Assembly: GCA_001430745.1 (NCBI GenBank)
Contig: KQ482040.1
Span: 349,379-413,378 of the forward strand
Source: Auxenochlorella pyrenoidosa
Lineage: Eukaryota > Chlorophyta > Trebouxiophyceae > Chlorellales > Chlorellaceae
DNA: 64,000 bases
Direction of reading: 5' to 3'
The notes beneath the pieces are model-generated. The model was not told where the DNA came from. It searched no databases and was given only the letters and a program-made list of their open reading frames with translations. Within the stretch, counting starts at the first letter, position 1. Each line of letters opens with the position of its first letter. The translations under genes and the position numbers were made by a program. This document shows, in pieces, positions 46,720-58,095 of the stretch.

Positions 46720-47916
46720 ATGTCGGCGACGTCACAACAAGCGTGAGCGTGGCCTAGCAGCTTGCTCTCTGTTATTCTGTACACGATTGACTTGCGTCAG
46801 CCTGGCGTGCAACTTGTAATGCTTTCTGCTATCGACCCTGTTGCCCTGCAGCGGGCCACGTGCGCCGACACCAGCTGGGGGCGCTGGGAATGTGAAGGCA
46901 GTGCGGGCCCAGCTAGAGCTGGCAGACCAGGACTGCACGCGACTAAGCGCCCCAGACTATACTACGCCTTTCCAGAGCCTGGAAGATGCGGTGGACCGCC
47001 TGCTGCCCTTCCATGTGGGTGGGCTCTCGGGAGTTCCTTTCCAACATGCATGTCTTGCACTCAGGAGGTGACAACAAAAAATATAGCAATTTATGTGGTG
47101 ATGTTGTTGTTTCTTTGCAATCCTTTTGAGCACTACTTTTCCATCCACCTCTCCTTTTGACCTGTGCAGGTATTCGGCGCAGAGGACCCGCAGCAGACAG
47201 ACATGCGCGAGGTGGCGTCGCAGCAGGGGCAGGGTGCAGCTCTGGCCACCTCACGAGCAGAGGCCTGGGCTGACTTCATCACGCACAAAGTGGACGAGTA
47301 CGGTGCAGGGCTGGCCATGCTGGAGAAGCGCATTCACAAAGCACAGGCAGAGGCTCTGCAACGCAACAAGCTGCCGCTGCTCATGCTGCACAGCTATGCA
47401 GCTGCAGAAGCCAAGCAGCTTGTGGACACAGAACAGCAGCGGCCTGCAATGATCGCAGCAGAGCGGGAGGCAGCCCGCCAGGCAGAGCTCCGCAGACAGG
47501 AAGAGCAACGTCAGGCAGCGCTGCTTGCGCAGCAGCGCGCGCAGCAAGAGGCCGCGCTGCGGCAGCAGCAGCAGCAGCAGATGATGATGGCAGCGCAACA
47601 GGCGGCATTGCTGCAAAAGCAGCAACAGCAGCAGGCGGCAGCATCAGCAGTAGCAGCTCGACAACAGCAGCTGGGAACTCAGCAGGCTTCCATGCAGCGC
47701 CAGCAGGGTATGCCTGTGCAGCCACAGATGGCCGGCGTGCCTGCTGGCCAGCAGGCAGTGCGCCCACCAGGCATGGTGCCGCCACCAGGTGCTGGCCCGC
47801 ATGTAGCGGAAGCAGCAGCAACTGCACAGCAGATGGGCGCCAAACTCACGAGTGCAGCCGATGCAAAAGCCAAGCAGCTGGCGGCGCTGGCAGCCCGCAT
47901 CAACCAGCGCAAATGA
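46720..47916 (+). CDS. GLTSCR1 (BICRA)-domain protein with Gln-rich coiled-coil (310 aa)
   Basis: Three exons: 46720-46742, 46852-47014, 47170-47916; phases close. Residues 44-62 (YTTPFQSLEDAVDRLLPFH) match the opening of the GLTSCR1 conserved region, in which animal proteins have a very similar TPF-SLEDA-RLLP-H pattern. The following 100 residues are helical with an Ala/Glu/Lys composition, also as in that domain. In animals GLTSCR1/BICRA and its paralog define the non-canonical BAF (SWI/SNF) chromatin-remodelling complex. From about residue 150 a Gln/Ala/Glu-rich coiled coil and then a Met/Pro/Gln tail follow. A nuclear chromatin role is inferred from the domain alone. The gene is convergent with HGH1; the stop codons are 127 bases apart. 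Confidence 0.75.
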
Positions 47917-48043
47917 CATGCTGCTGTCTCAGCCTTTGCTGCATAGTCAAGACATCCTCAAGTGCTGCCTGTGTGTATGCTGCCCTAGGATGCATTTTCA
48001 GATTATAATCTCTCAGGAAGGTGAGAGTAACATCCCCAGCATG

Positions 48044-49985
48044 TCAATCAATTTCTTCAATCTGCACTATGCGGCCACTGTTGCCCTGTAGAGCTTGCTG
48101 CCCAACGCCGGCATCAGCTGCCTGGCCATCCACATCTGCTGGCGCGGGCTCAAAGCCGTCTGCCAGGAAGAGCTCTGCCGTACTTTCCATGCAGGCGCAC
48201 ACAGTGGGGTTCTCCTCATATTCATAGCTGCACACAGTGGGAGCAAAGATGCACTTGAGAGCTAGGAACCAGGCAGCAAATGAGATGCAGAAGGATAGGC
48301 TGGGCTGTGCACGGCTCTGAGCAAGCTAGCCCTTCCCTGTCACATGGTGTCGCCAAACTGCTCCTCACCCTTTCTGCAGCAGTGCTGGCGCATTGCACTT
48401 CCACAGCTGCTTGCGTGCCAAGTCCACGCGTGCCAGGCACAGCACTGCCTCAGCGAGCGACTCGCGCTCCGGCTCGTCGGCTACCTTGGCCGTGATGCCA
48501 CAGAGCACGTCCAAGATGGTGGACAACGCCTGCAATGAAAAACACTGAAAAGGGTCAGCAAACATCAACAAAACATCAAGCAGCCAAGCTTGGATGGAAA
48601 GCGGGCACCTGGAAGGCGCTGCATCCGATGCAAACAGGGAAATTTCAACACCCCTCTACACACCTCTGTCTCTGCGGCAATGTTGTCTGCTGTGCCATCC
48701 TGTTCGCAGCTGAAGCAGCAGTTCTTGATGGCACCAGCGCAACCTCGCCGCCGCAGCTCGCTGCTACTCCGCAGCTGCAAGGTTGAAAGCAGACCACAGG
48801 TTGGATGAGAGCCTTGGCATGAACCAAGCATTTCTGTCGTTGGCAAAGTATTGTAGGACGTTGGCAGCATGGCCAAGAAGCAGCAGGCCACATCACACCT
48901 GCGAAGCCAGCGCCTGCAGCAGCCCACGGCCTGGTTGCAGTAGCAACCGTCTCCCTGCTGAGAAGCGGGTCACATTTGGTAGAATGGTGGCCACATGCTC
49001 ATATGTGTCTGCAGCACAGTGCGCAAGGAGATGTTTTGTTGGCCTGATTGGAGAGGTGCACTTATTGGTGATGCTAAAAGCCATGCGCCTCTGCCTTTGG
49101 AAAGCGCGCCCTGCGTCTCACCTGCTGCGCCTGGCGTGAGTGGCGCCAGGAAGAGCTTTAACAGCATGGCCACATGCAGGCCCTCCAGCGGGCCCCGGTC
49201 AACCTGCAGGTGAAGCAGAGTATTCAGAGGTAGTTGCAAGCTAGAAATCGGCGTGCTACTCAGCATCTCGCAAGTGTTCCATTGTCGTATCTTACTCAAC
49301 ATGCACGCCCTGCTCGCACCTGCAGCAGCGCCATGGCTCCCGCCTCCAGCGCCGTCAGGTTGGCCAGCAGCATGACCAGCAGGTCCTCGCGGCCCACGCA
49401 CGCTTTCTCCCGCACATAGTCCATACACCGTCCCACTGCGTTGAGCTCCAGCAGGTGCTGCTGTACTGCTGGTTCCTGTTAAAGGCATGGCATGGAGGCG
49501 GCTGGTGCTGAGCTGCCCATTCAGTTTTGACGGAAAGGCAGCATTGCTCTCCACAACTCAACTGGCCTGATCCCCACACCGTGACATTTCGAAGACGGAT
49601 TCGCCTTGCCCAAACACGCAGCTCCCTGTGCCCAGCCTGCCTGTGACAAGTTGACAAGAGCCACGAGAGCGGCACGCGAAGTCGCAGAGGGCCCAGGCAC
49701 CAGGCGCAGCAAGGGCGGCAGCAGCGTGCTAGCAGCACCTGCCAAGCGGGCCACGCCCTCTGGAGAGCCTGTGAGACCTTGTACGAGCTCTGCCGCATGC
49801 TGTGCAATCTGCAAGAGGGCAGGTGTTCGGGAGGCAGCAACTTGTATGGTTTCTCGCCTCGGCAGCGGCAGCAGCAGGTTGCGGCAGGGCGGCGGCAGAG
49901 TTGGGGCACATCTATGGCCGACGGCGGCACTTGCCGGCGGTCGCTGGTCGCTCAAGAAACCGATCAGCTCGTCCAATTCCGACAT
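48044..49985 (-). CDS. HGH1: HGH1 homolog, armadillo-like protein (340 aa)
   Basis: Eight exons: 49985-49935, 49808-49641, 49475-49320, 49203-49122, 49008-48899, 48774-48664, 48529-48369, 48227-48044. Phases close; introns 1 and 2 use GC donors (GCAAGT and the weaker GCAGGC). The start context GCCGCCATGTC is optimal. Family marks: ELIGFLSDQRPP near the start, AELVQGLTGSPEGVARLAG, ALVNLSQ, VMLLANLT, RRGCAGAIKNCCFS and the C-terminal EPERESLAEAVLCLARV. HGH1 in yeast works with the TRiC chaperonin and Cns1 in folding of translation factor eEF2. The acidic insert after the NCCF block in other HGH1 proteins is short or missing, so the protein is about 50 residues smaller than yeast or human forms; a missed exon between 48664 and 48529 is possible. 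Confidence 0.85.
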
Positions 49986-50252
49986 GGCGGCGTGCAGACG
50001 GAGGTCTGCTCTGTGAAAGCGCTATATGCTAGAGGCGGTTCCAAAGTTCCTGCGGGCTGTGCAGAGTGTGTGAGCAGTGTAGAAGGCGATGCATGCGTTT
50101 CTTTGGCCACACCTCTCGGGTCGCTCAGCAGGCCCGCCACGGCGCCTCATCGCTGGGCCTGGAGCGATGCATTGTCTTAGCAACGCGATATTCTGCTCCC
50201 ATACATCTGTGTGTAGGGCTCAAGAAGAGCTGGGCTGGCGGCAGTGACCAGA
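49986..50252. promoter_or_regulatory. Bidirectional promoter between HGH1 and plastid uL1 genes
   Basis: 267 bases separate divergent ATGs, leaving room only for a shared promoter and short 5' UTRs. The pairing of a cytosolic translation-factor chaperone with a plastid ribosomal protein is suggestive of co-expression but not proof. Confidence 0.6.
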
Positions 50253-52132
50253 ATGAGCGCTGTGGCAGCCATGCAGCAGCGGGCGCCCTTCCGGGCTGCC
50301 CAGGCGGCCCCTCGCAGCAGCAGCATCCGTGTGACCGCGCCCCAGCGGCAGCTTGTGGCGCCGCGCGTCGAGGGTGAGCGGCGCCTAGGCTGCCAGCCAG
50401 CGGGTCGCCTTCAGCAGCGCTCTAGCAGCATGTGGATGTTTTCTGGCCTCAATGGGCCGGCGCATTGTCAGGTAGCCGGCTGTCTGTCGACTGCCGGCCG
50501 CCTTGCGCTTCCGCCACCTCTGCGGCGTGCTCAGTCGGCACCTTGGCTGTGGCCGCACCCTCCCTCACCTGCCGCAGAGCTGATCCCCCGCGCGGCGGCT
50601 CTGGACATTGCGGCTCTGGAGGCAGATGCGACGGCAGCGGCGGTGGCATCGCCTGTGGCAGCGGCGCCGCGCCAGCGGAAGACCTCTCGCCGCTTTGCAG
50701 AGCAGCTGGCCAAGGTGCCGGGCAAGGAGACTGCGCTGCCGCCGCTGGAGGCCATCAAGCTGGCGCTGGAGACTGCCTCCACCAAGTTCACCGAGACGGT
50801 GGAGGTGCACGCCAAGCTCAACATCGACCCCAAGTACACCGACCAGCAGCTGCGCGCGACCGTGTCGCTGCCCAAGGGCACCGGTAAGTATTGTCCGCTT
50901 CACGTCCGCCTCGTCACACTTATTTACATGTGGGGTTCCTGGATGCTTACAGCACAAAAGACTTTTGGGAGCTGGGAAGGCATGCATGCAATGCTCGCTT
51001 CTGTGCTCAGCCTCCGCGTGGGTCTACGTCTGTGTGTGTACCATGTCTGCTCAATGCGACTTCGACCTTCTTCCACTCCTGCGCACAGGCAAGTCGCTCC
51101 GTGTGGCAGTGGTTTGCCAGGGCGAGAATGAGGGCAAGGCCAAGGAGGCGGGCGCCGACTATGTGGGCGCTGAGGACCTGATTGAGCAGATTGGCGGCGG
51201 CATGATGGACTTTGACAAGCTGGTGCGCACCACACGGACAGGGTTGTGCTGCATCAGCAACAAGTGCGCTGCTTTCTGGCAGGGTTGGTTTGCGCCAGCT
51301 GTGCTGTTCACGCATGAAGCTCAAAATCCTGGATGCGTGGTTGCAGAGGAAGACGACTTGTTCTTTTGCATTGCTTGTGCAGGTGTGCACCCCTGACATG
51401 ATGCCCAAGCTGGCCAAGCTTGGCCGCGTGCTGGGCCCCCGCGGCCTCATGCCCAACCCCAAGGCCGGCACTGTGGCCACCGACGTCGCAGCGGTGAGCT
51501 CGTAAAAGCCAGCACTTCCGTCTGTTCGTGTTCATCTTGGGTTTGTGGTCGGCTCAGCACAGAAGGAGAAGCACATTCACATGCACTGCCTGCTCTATCA
51601 AGCTGATAAGTGGCTGAGCAAATTCACATGCACACTTCACGCTATGTGTTCAGTTGGCGCGCCTTGTGTCCTTTTCTCCATCCTGTTCTGCAGGCAGTGA
51701 AGGACTTCAAGGGCGGCAAGGTGGAGTACCGCGCCGACAAGGCGGGCAACGTGCATGTGGGCTTTGGCAAGGCCTCCTTCAAGGCCGAGGACCTGCTGGA
51801 GAACCTCAAGGCGGTGCAGGAGAGCATCGACGCTAACCGGCCAAGGTGTGCAGCTTGGCGGACGGTGCTGCCGTCCTGCTGCTATGCTTTAAAATTTTGT
51901 GGGATGCATTATAGGGCAAGCCTTACTTACTCTTTGCTGCCTTGGAGTGGGCCAGCGTTGTTCAACTAGAAGCACCACAACTCAACGTCTGATGCCCATG
52001 CCCCCCCGTGGCCTCCTTGTTCCCTGCAGCGGCGCCAAGGGCGTGTACTGGAAGACCATCACTGTGTGCACCACCATGGGCCCCGGCATCCGCGTGTCCT
52101 ACTCCTCGCTGCGGGACATGAAGTCTGAGTGA
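50253..52132 (+). CDS. PRPL1: Chloroplast ribosomal protein uL1 (308 aa)
   Basis: uL1 forms the mobile L1 stalk of the 50S subunit and helps release tRNA from the E site. Six exons: 50253-50373, 50578-50883, 51089-51222, 51383-51493, 51694-51845, 52030-52132; phases close. The first 70 residues are Ala/Arg/Ser-rich with few acidic residues, as in chloroplast transit peptides. The mature part carries the L1 signature [15 protein letters not shown] (near residue 205), [15 protein letters not shown], and [15 protein letters not shown]. Bacterial-type sequence plus the leader point to the plastid rather than the cytosolic ribosome. Confidence 0.96.
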
Positions 52133-53691
52133 TGCCTGAGTGAAGCACTGGCCGTCCAGCTGGACTCATGCTGGTGTATTGGCAGCGAGCACACAGCCTT
52201 TCACCTTGCAGTATCATGGCCGCTGCATCCCCTGCCCTCAGCCTTCTCCTTCTGTCGCTCTTTCTGATCTCTGCTCCTCAATGTAACAGGTTTGCCATCA
52301 TTTGTGGGTGGAAAGCACTTGGACAGATGTAGACAGTGCTGTTGAAAACGATGCATGGGCCCTTTGGTTACGTGTTCCTCAAGTACATTTTGGTGCTGCC
52401 TTCAAGTGCAGAACATTCACCCAGCACACCGTGTTGCAGGCACCCTGCTGCAGTGGGCGCTGAATGGCAGTCGCTATCATTGCAGCGACCAGTAGCGGCG
52501 GCGGTCTGTACTGCTTGATTTACTTGACGCCATGGACTGAAAACCGAAAGTTCATCAACGCAGCCAGCTGCCCCTGTCACTGCCAAATACAATCACTTCG
52601 TTCGAAAGAGCTGCACACGCCCCACCCAAGCACGGGCGACTGTGGCATTCTCTGGAAGGGGCGCTGACGACAAACAGGCAGCCACGCGTGGAGAGCAGGG
52701 CATGCTTAGCCGGGGCCGAGGCCTGAGACGAGGACACCTAAGAGTGGAGTGATGTTGATTAACACCGGGGGAGGAGGAGGGACACACGAAGGAGAGGATG
52801 GAGGCTGGCAAGGCCAAACTTGGGTGCACGAAGCGTGGGCAGGGCTGGTACTGCTGTGAAAAGCAGCTAAATAACACAACCTACAAGCATGCAATGGAAT
52901 GCTGAGGCCTTGTGCTGGAGCGCAAGACTTCAGCAACCGTGTGTCAAGGACATGTCCAGGGCATGTCGAATACAAATCCTCCGGGCTTGCAAGTGTTTGA
53001 CAGCGCTGCACGGGTGGCGCATATGCGAGAGCAGGGTGCCATGTGGATGCTACGCAATGGCCTTGAATGCCATGCCTGGATGTGGCAACCTACAGGAAGG
53101 TCAATCTACCGCCCAGCCAGGTGACCAGTTGCAGAAATGGCCTGGAGCGCGCCTTGTGGCCTGGATGGCACCATAGTGCTGCAGCTGCCGACCTAGCTCT
53201 GACTGCCTGAGCACTTGGCGGCATGCATCTCCCCCCTTACCCTCAGGGCTTTGGGCTCCCTTCTGTCGACATTTTCTTAAAGTGCCATCTGAGAAAGAGC
53301 TTTCCAACGACAGGGCGCAGAAGGGGAGGAGAGAGATTGAGCACTGTCGCGAGTTGTGCTTTTTCGCTCTCAAGCGGCCCACAATTCTCCCGTGAGTCTC
53401 GACATTGCAGCTGCATGATTGAGGACGAGGGCGTGTGGAGTTTGCGCGACATGCGGGCCGCCATGAAAAGGACTTTATGGCTTGCCGGACTGCGTTTTGT
53501 GGAAGGGTTTCTCACCGCGGGATGGGTGCAGCTGGTGCTGGCGCTGCCGCCGCTGCCACCGCCGCTGCTGCCACCGCTGCCGCTGCCATTCACGCCTACT
53601 TGCTATGGTGCTGCTTTGTAGGGTGCTTGCCGGGTTTAAACTGGCAAGGCGGATCGTGTAACCCGCAGGCGCATGCTGGCTATAGCCAGTC
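52133..53691. other. Intergenic between uL1 and sulfotransferase genes
   Basis: About 1.6 kb without a supported exon. It includes a GCTGCCACC-type microsatellite near 53540-53595, which opens long spurious frames on both strands. The last few hundred bases are likely 5' UTR or promoter of the sulfotransferase gene. Confidence 0.45.
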
Positions 53692-55584
53692 ATGGGGCGA
53701 GGCGGCTCTGACACTGGCATTAAGCGGAAGGCAGGCGAGCGGCGGCACACTTTGCGCCTTGGACTTGGCCTACTGCTCGCCCTTGGGATCTGTTTAATTA
53801 TCATCAGACAACCTGGCGTAGGCACTCTGAGTGAGTGGATCCAGCCCGCGATTCCTCTAAATGACCCCCTCTCTTTGAAGATGCGCTGCTCAGCCTGTGT
53901 CCCAGTTGTCAATCAGGGCAATCTGGGCCAGCCTGCCCTGCGTCAAATTGAGCCCTCTTCACTCTGCAGGGACAGGTGTTCCGCAAACAGGGTCTGAGGA
54001 CAGCCTGGCAGTTGAGCTGGATGCGGCGCTGGCACGCAGGGTATGCCCCGCCTACAAGCTGGGAGATCAGCCCAGTATCGCTTTCCTGCACATTCCCAAG
54101 ACTGCAGGTGATGAGCTGCCAAGTTTGGTGTTGGGGGGCCTCTGAATGTGATGGCTTCAACTGAAGCCTTTCAGCCAAACATGCACAGTAACGTGTGGGC
54201 ATTTCATCCTTGACCTGCCCTCTCAGGCATGCTGCTGGTGGAGACGTTCCAAGGCCTCATGCCAGATAATGGCCGAGGTCGCTGGTGCACCCGCAAGGGC
54301 CCTGAGCCCGATTTGCCACCGGTCTTTTCGACCTGTTCTAGGGGCCAGCCAGATGCTGCCCACATTGAGTTGTTTAATGCCACACGGTCCAACTTCTTGA
54401 GAACCTGCTCTGGATTTGCGGCGCACCAGGACTACGCCTTTTTTGATGCAACTGGTGTGGACCCCACTCGCACTGTGACGCTCATTGCGCTGCGCCACCC
54501 GGTGAGTTATCCTGCTGTATTTTTTACGCATGGATGATGCATGCAGGGTGCAAATTTCCGTGAGGATTACTTGCACCTCAAACAGATGCACCCATAAAGC
54601 GCAATGTCTGCATGCTAGCATGACGATCAACACAGCTAACATGGGATCTTCCGAAACATGCCTCCAGGTGGATCGCGTCATTTCCGATTACTTCTACAGC
54701 CTCAAAGTAGGCGCGCCCTGGATGGTTAATTATAAACCCGCAAATGACACAGACTTCTCTGGCCTGGAGCGCTTTGTTTTGGAAAACAAGGAAACGCTGA
54801 ATAATATTGGCACACAGGTTTGTGAGGCCGTTTCACTGCCGAGATGTGAAAGCAACATGCCAACATCTTATGCCGTCAAGTTTCCCCACGTGCACTGTAG
54901 GCGTGCTGCCAAGTTTCCCTGAATATTGTTTCCTGATGACAGCATGTGTTTGACTTTGTTTTTTCCTGCAATACAGATGGTCGGCAGTGCACGGCACTGT
55001 GAATACCCTGGCACAGGCCCCAACACACCTATGGACAAGGTGCTCGAGGTCGCAAAGCGCAACTTGGAGCGCACATGCATTATTCTGCTGACGGTCAGTG
55101 TGCCATTGCTGCTTGGCCGTGCATGCATGCTCATGCTGGCATTGAGAGGTTGGTACCTTCAAGGCAGTGCTCGTCAAGTGTGCCCAAACCACAGTCATTT
55201 CAAGTACAGCTTGCGTGTCCTTGAGGTAGAACTAAGTTCACCATGGGTAGCGCACATGTTGCGGCAGGCACAGCTTCTCATTGGCGGCTTGCATGGCTTG
55301 ACCCTATGATATTAATCGAACCGCAGGAATATCTGGAAGAGTCGCTGGCGCGGCTGGGGCATGCAGCAGGATGGCCTGGCGAGCTTGTGTCAGCGATTGC
55401 GAAGGCCCAGGAGGAGAAGTCGAGGGCTCAGGCTGGCGTGCGGGTGAATGCCACTCCCAAACCCGAGGTTCCGTTGGCAGTCCGAGAGCTCGTTGCAAAG
55501 CAAAACTCTCTAGACATGCAGCTGTACGAGTATGCTGTTCGGCTGTTTAAGCGCGAAGGGTCGGCATTGGGCTCAGGACGATGA
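53692..55584 (+). CDS. Golgi-type carbohydrate sulfotransferase, type II (358 aa)
   Basis: Six exons: 53692-53830, 53970-54107, 54227-54501, 54668-54817, 54977-55093, 55327-55584; phases close. A membrane anchor lies at about residues 21-39 (LGLGLLLALGICLIII). FLHIPKTAG (residues 85-93) is the 5'-phosphosulfate loop and ALRHPVDRVISDYFY (near 180-194) the 3'-phosphate site of PAPS-dependent sulfotransferases, in the order and spacing of the heparan-sulfate-2-O/6-O-sulfotransferase-like group. It should transfer sulfate from PAPS to a glycan in the Golgi. Other algal members of this group act on wall or secreted polysaccharides; the substrate here is unknown. An inverted, broken copy of its 3' end lies near 59.1-59.6 kb. 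Confidence 0.88.
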
Positions 55585-56905
55585 TGGGCCGAGGCAATCG
55601 TGTGGTTGCCTTGCACCATTTGTCTGCCCCCTTTTCCACTGCTTCCAATTACTGTGTATTCGGCAATGATCTGGCATTCATTGATTCATTCATTCCCTGA
55701 ATGCTTGTGTGTTTGCAAGTAACAAGGCAAGAATAACAGTAGCAGTCCGGTCAGGATGAAGCAACCTGGCAAAGCAGCGCCTTGCAAGCTTTGTGCAGTG
55801 CTGAAAGCTTGCTGCTGCATCCTTGGTCATTTGCAATTCTCTGACATGTGTGCTGGGTCCGGATGAACCAGGTCGAGGCGCTTCTGCTTCACACGCCAGT
55901 GTTTCACCCCAGCACGCATTTTGAATGTAGATTTACATCAATCTGTGTGGATTTGCGGTGCAACTCATGATTCACATAGCACCAGCCAAACTGCACAGTT
56001 GCAGCAGGCTTAGCATAAGAGGTTGTGCATGAAAGGGTTTTCCACCTCCTGTGAAAGTTCATCATCACCAGGGATTGGGAGGGAATCATTTTTATCGTTA
56101 CTGCTCTTTTTTTTTAAACTAACACCATGAGCAAGCATGCAGTTGATGGTGGCCCAACTGCAGATGGCGCTGCACCCAGCAGCTGGTGCCCGCCACCGCC
56201 CAGCAGCAGCGGCTGCTGCGCCGCCAATGCGTGCGCCACAACCCAGCTCTCGCCAACTTGATGCACTCCTGCCCCTTTTGCTCCTGTTGATGAAAACATA
56301 AGAGGTGAGGCCTCGATTCGGGCGGTCAGAATCTGTCGCGGCGGGCGGCGGTTCCGCATGCCACATGTAACAGCATCCTATGGGCGGCAGGCCACCATGC
56401 ACGCTCGAGTTTTGGCAGCTCGTGGCAGTTCAGGGCATACAAGGCCTGTGGATATGGCAGGTGCTGTCCAAGTGGGTTGCCCTGCAAAGTGACAAGGCAC
56501 ACACAGCACACCAGTCCACCCCAGCACACCTAGGCCACAGAGCAGCCGCCGTTCGCAGGCCAGGTTACCACAGTTATCACTGGCGCTTGTCCCGGGCCCG
56601 TGTGGGCTCCTACAGGTGGGCTACTTGAGCTGAAGCTCTCTTCCAGTTGTTGCCTCGGTCGAGCGCTTGTCAGTGAAGAAAATCGGACCGCCATTGCATT
56701 GCTTGCTATACCGAGCGATATGCGCGCGAGGGGAAGCCTGGACCGATGCAAAAGCCGTGTGAGGAGGCGACGCAACCGGAAGCTACCCGTGTTTCAAGGC
56801 AGGCTGTTCTGTTGACAACTGGGTGCTGAAACGGCTCGCCCTGTATCTTTCTCCTTGCAGGTTGCCCCGAAGCTCCAATTCCTGCCCATCTGTACTGCGG
56901 CCAGA
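55585..56905. other. Intergenic between sulfotransferase and DUF3405 genes
   Basis: The first 300 bases are sulfotransferase 3' flank, also copied in the inverted relic. Toward the right end an acceptor-like CTTGCAG before the next ATG suggests a spliced 5' UTR. No coding exon is supported. Confidence 0.45.
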
Positions 56906-58095
56906 ATGGGCGCACCGGGGCTATTCCCGCATAGGAGCTCCCAGTCCAAGCCTGGCCGCAAATCCCTGGCTACCCTGGTCCTTCTGTTCATCGGCATTGT
57001 CGTCCTTCTGCGTCCCCAGCTCAGCGGCCTCAGAAGTGGGCAAGCTTTGGGGGGTCCAGCCCCTGCAGTAATGCCCGCCGGCGGCAGTCAAATGCAAGCA
57101 GCAGGCCCTTCATCTGCTCCCGCACCCTCAAGCGGCAGCCAACTAGTCTCGGCAGCAGCCTCTCACAGCCGAACTGTCTTTGTGCTGCGTGCCGGCAGCA
57201 GCCATGCAAGCGTTCTGGCAGAGTTCAAGAAAATGCAGAGCGAGCTGGGAACTGACAACGTGTTCCTCACCTTCGATGATACTGCTGCTGTCTGGCCGCA
57301 TTCGCCTACCATTCGGATGACGGAGCCTCGGCCAAGCAACGGAGCACCGCATGTGCTGCTGCTTAATCGCACCGAGTGCCAAGGAATGGCAGGAAATGGT
57401 GCAAACTGGGGTGAGTGCCTAGAAGGTGTGGCGGGAGATTGGTTTGCACCAGGTAGCATGGGCACAACAATTCACAAGTGGGCATGCAGGCACAAGCCAA
57501 CATGCATTACTGAGTAGACATGCCTCGCACTGTGCTCCTCCATATTGATTTCCCAGATTTCATGAATTATTGGGAGCAGCCATCGCTGGCACTCTTCCTG
57601 AGGCACATGGCGAGCGAGCCTTTTGACTACGTCTGGCGGTGGGAAGATGATGTGCGTTGCAGCGGCACCTACACAGGCTGCCTCCAAGGCATGGATGCCA
57701 TGCCCCACGACCTGCTATGTGCACTGCCGCTTGCTAACTATTCTCCCGAAGGGGAGGGCTGGGGACACTGGGATAAGCTGACAGGCCACCTTGCGAATGT
57801 TCCTAAAGAGCGGCGCCACGGCTGCTTTTTGCCGCTCATGCGAATCTCACGGCGAGCACTAGAACTCACAAGTGCTGACTTGAAACTGTCTGGCGGTTTC
57901 ATGGAGGTGTACTATCCAACCCTGTTTTCTGAGCATAACATGTCGATTGGTGCCCTGCCTCAAGAACACCTTGGCTATATGCGGGCTGCACCCGCTGATC
58001 CAGCGGATCAGCTGCGCTTGACACAGGAATTTCACGACGTGATTTTCCAGAAGTCTGATGGGCGGTTCTATCATCCAATCAAAGATTTTGCGTGA
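56906..58095 (+). CDS. DUF3405-like putative glycosyltransferase, type II membrane protein (360 aa)
   Basis: Two exons, 56906-57410 and 57518-58095, join through an intron with a GTGAGT donor and a TAG acceptor; the junction restores frame across two apparent stop codons. An anchor (residues about 20-35, LATLVLLFIGIVVLL) follows a short basic N-terminus, then a Gly/Ala/Ser stem. The lumenal domain contains FDYVWRWEDDVRCSG (residues 204-217), matching the WxWExDVR-type core of the DUF3405 family, where the acidic cluster resembles a metal-binding DxD motif of GT-A enzymes. VLLHIDFPDF and CFLPLMRISRRALEL flank it. Function of DUF3405 proteins is not established; a glycosyltransferase role is inferred from topology and the acidic motif. 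Its position beside the sulfotransferase fits that view. Confidence 0.68.

Noticed and set aside
53540..53600. Ala- or Pro-rich coding exon
   Set aside because: The open frames come from a GCTGCC/CCGCTG microsatellite; they have no conserved motif and do not join in phase to the sulfotransferase.
57411..57517. Two stop codons (TGAGTAG) splitting the DUF3405 gene into two frames
   Set aside because: They lie in an intron with GTGAGT donor and TAG acceptor; the joined codon restores NWDMPRTV without a stop.
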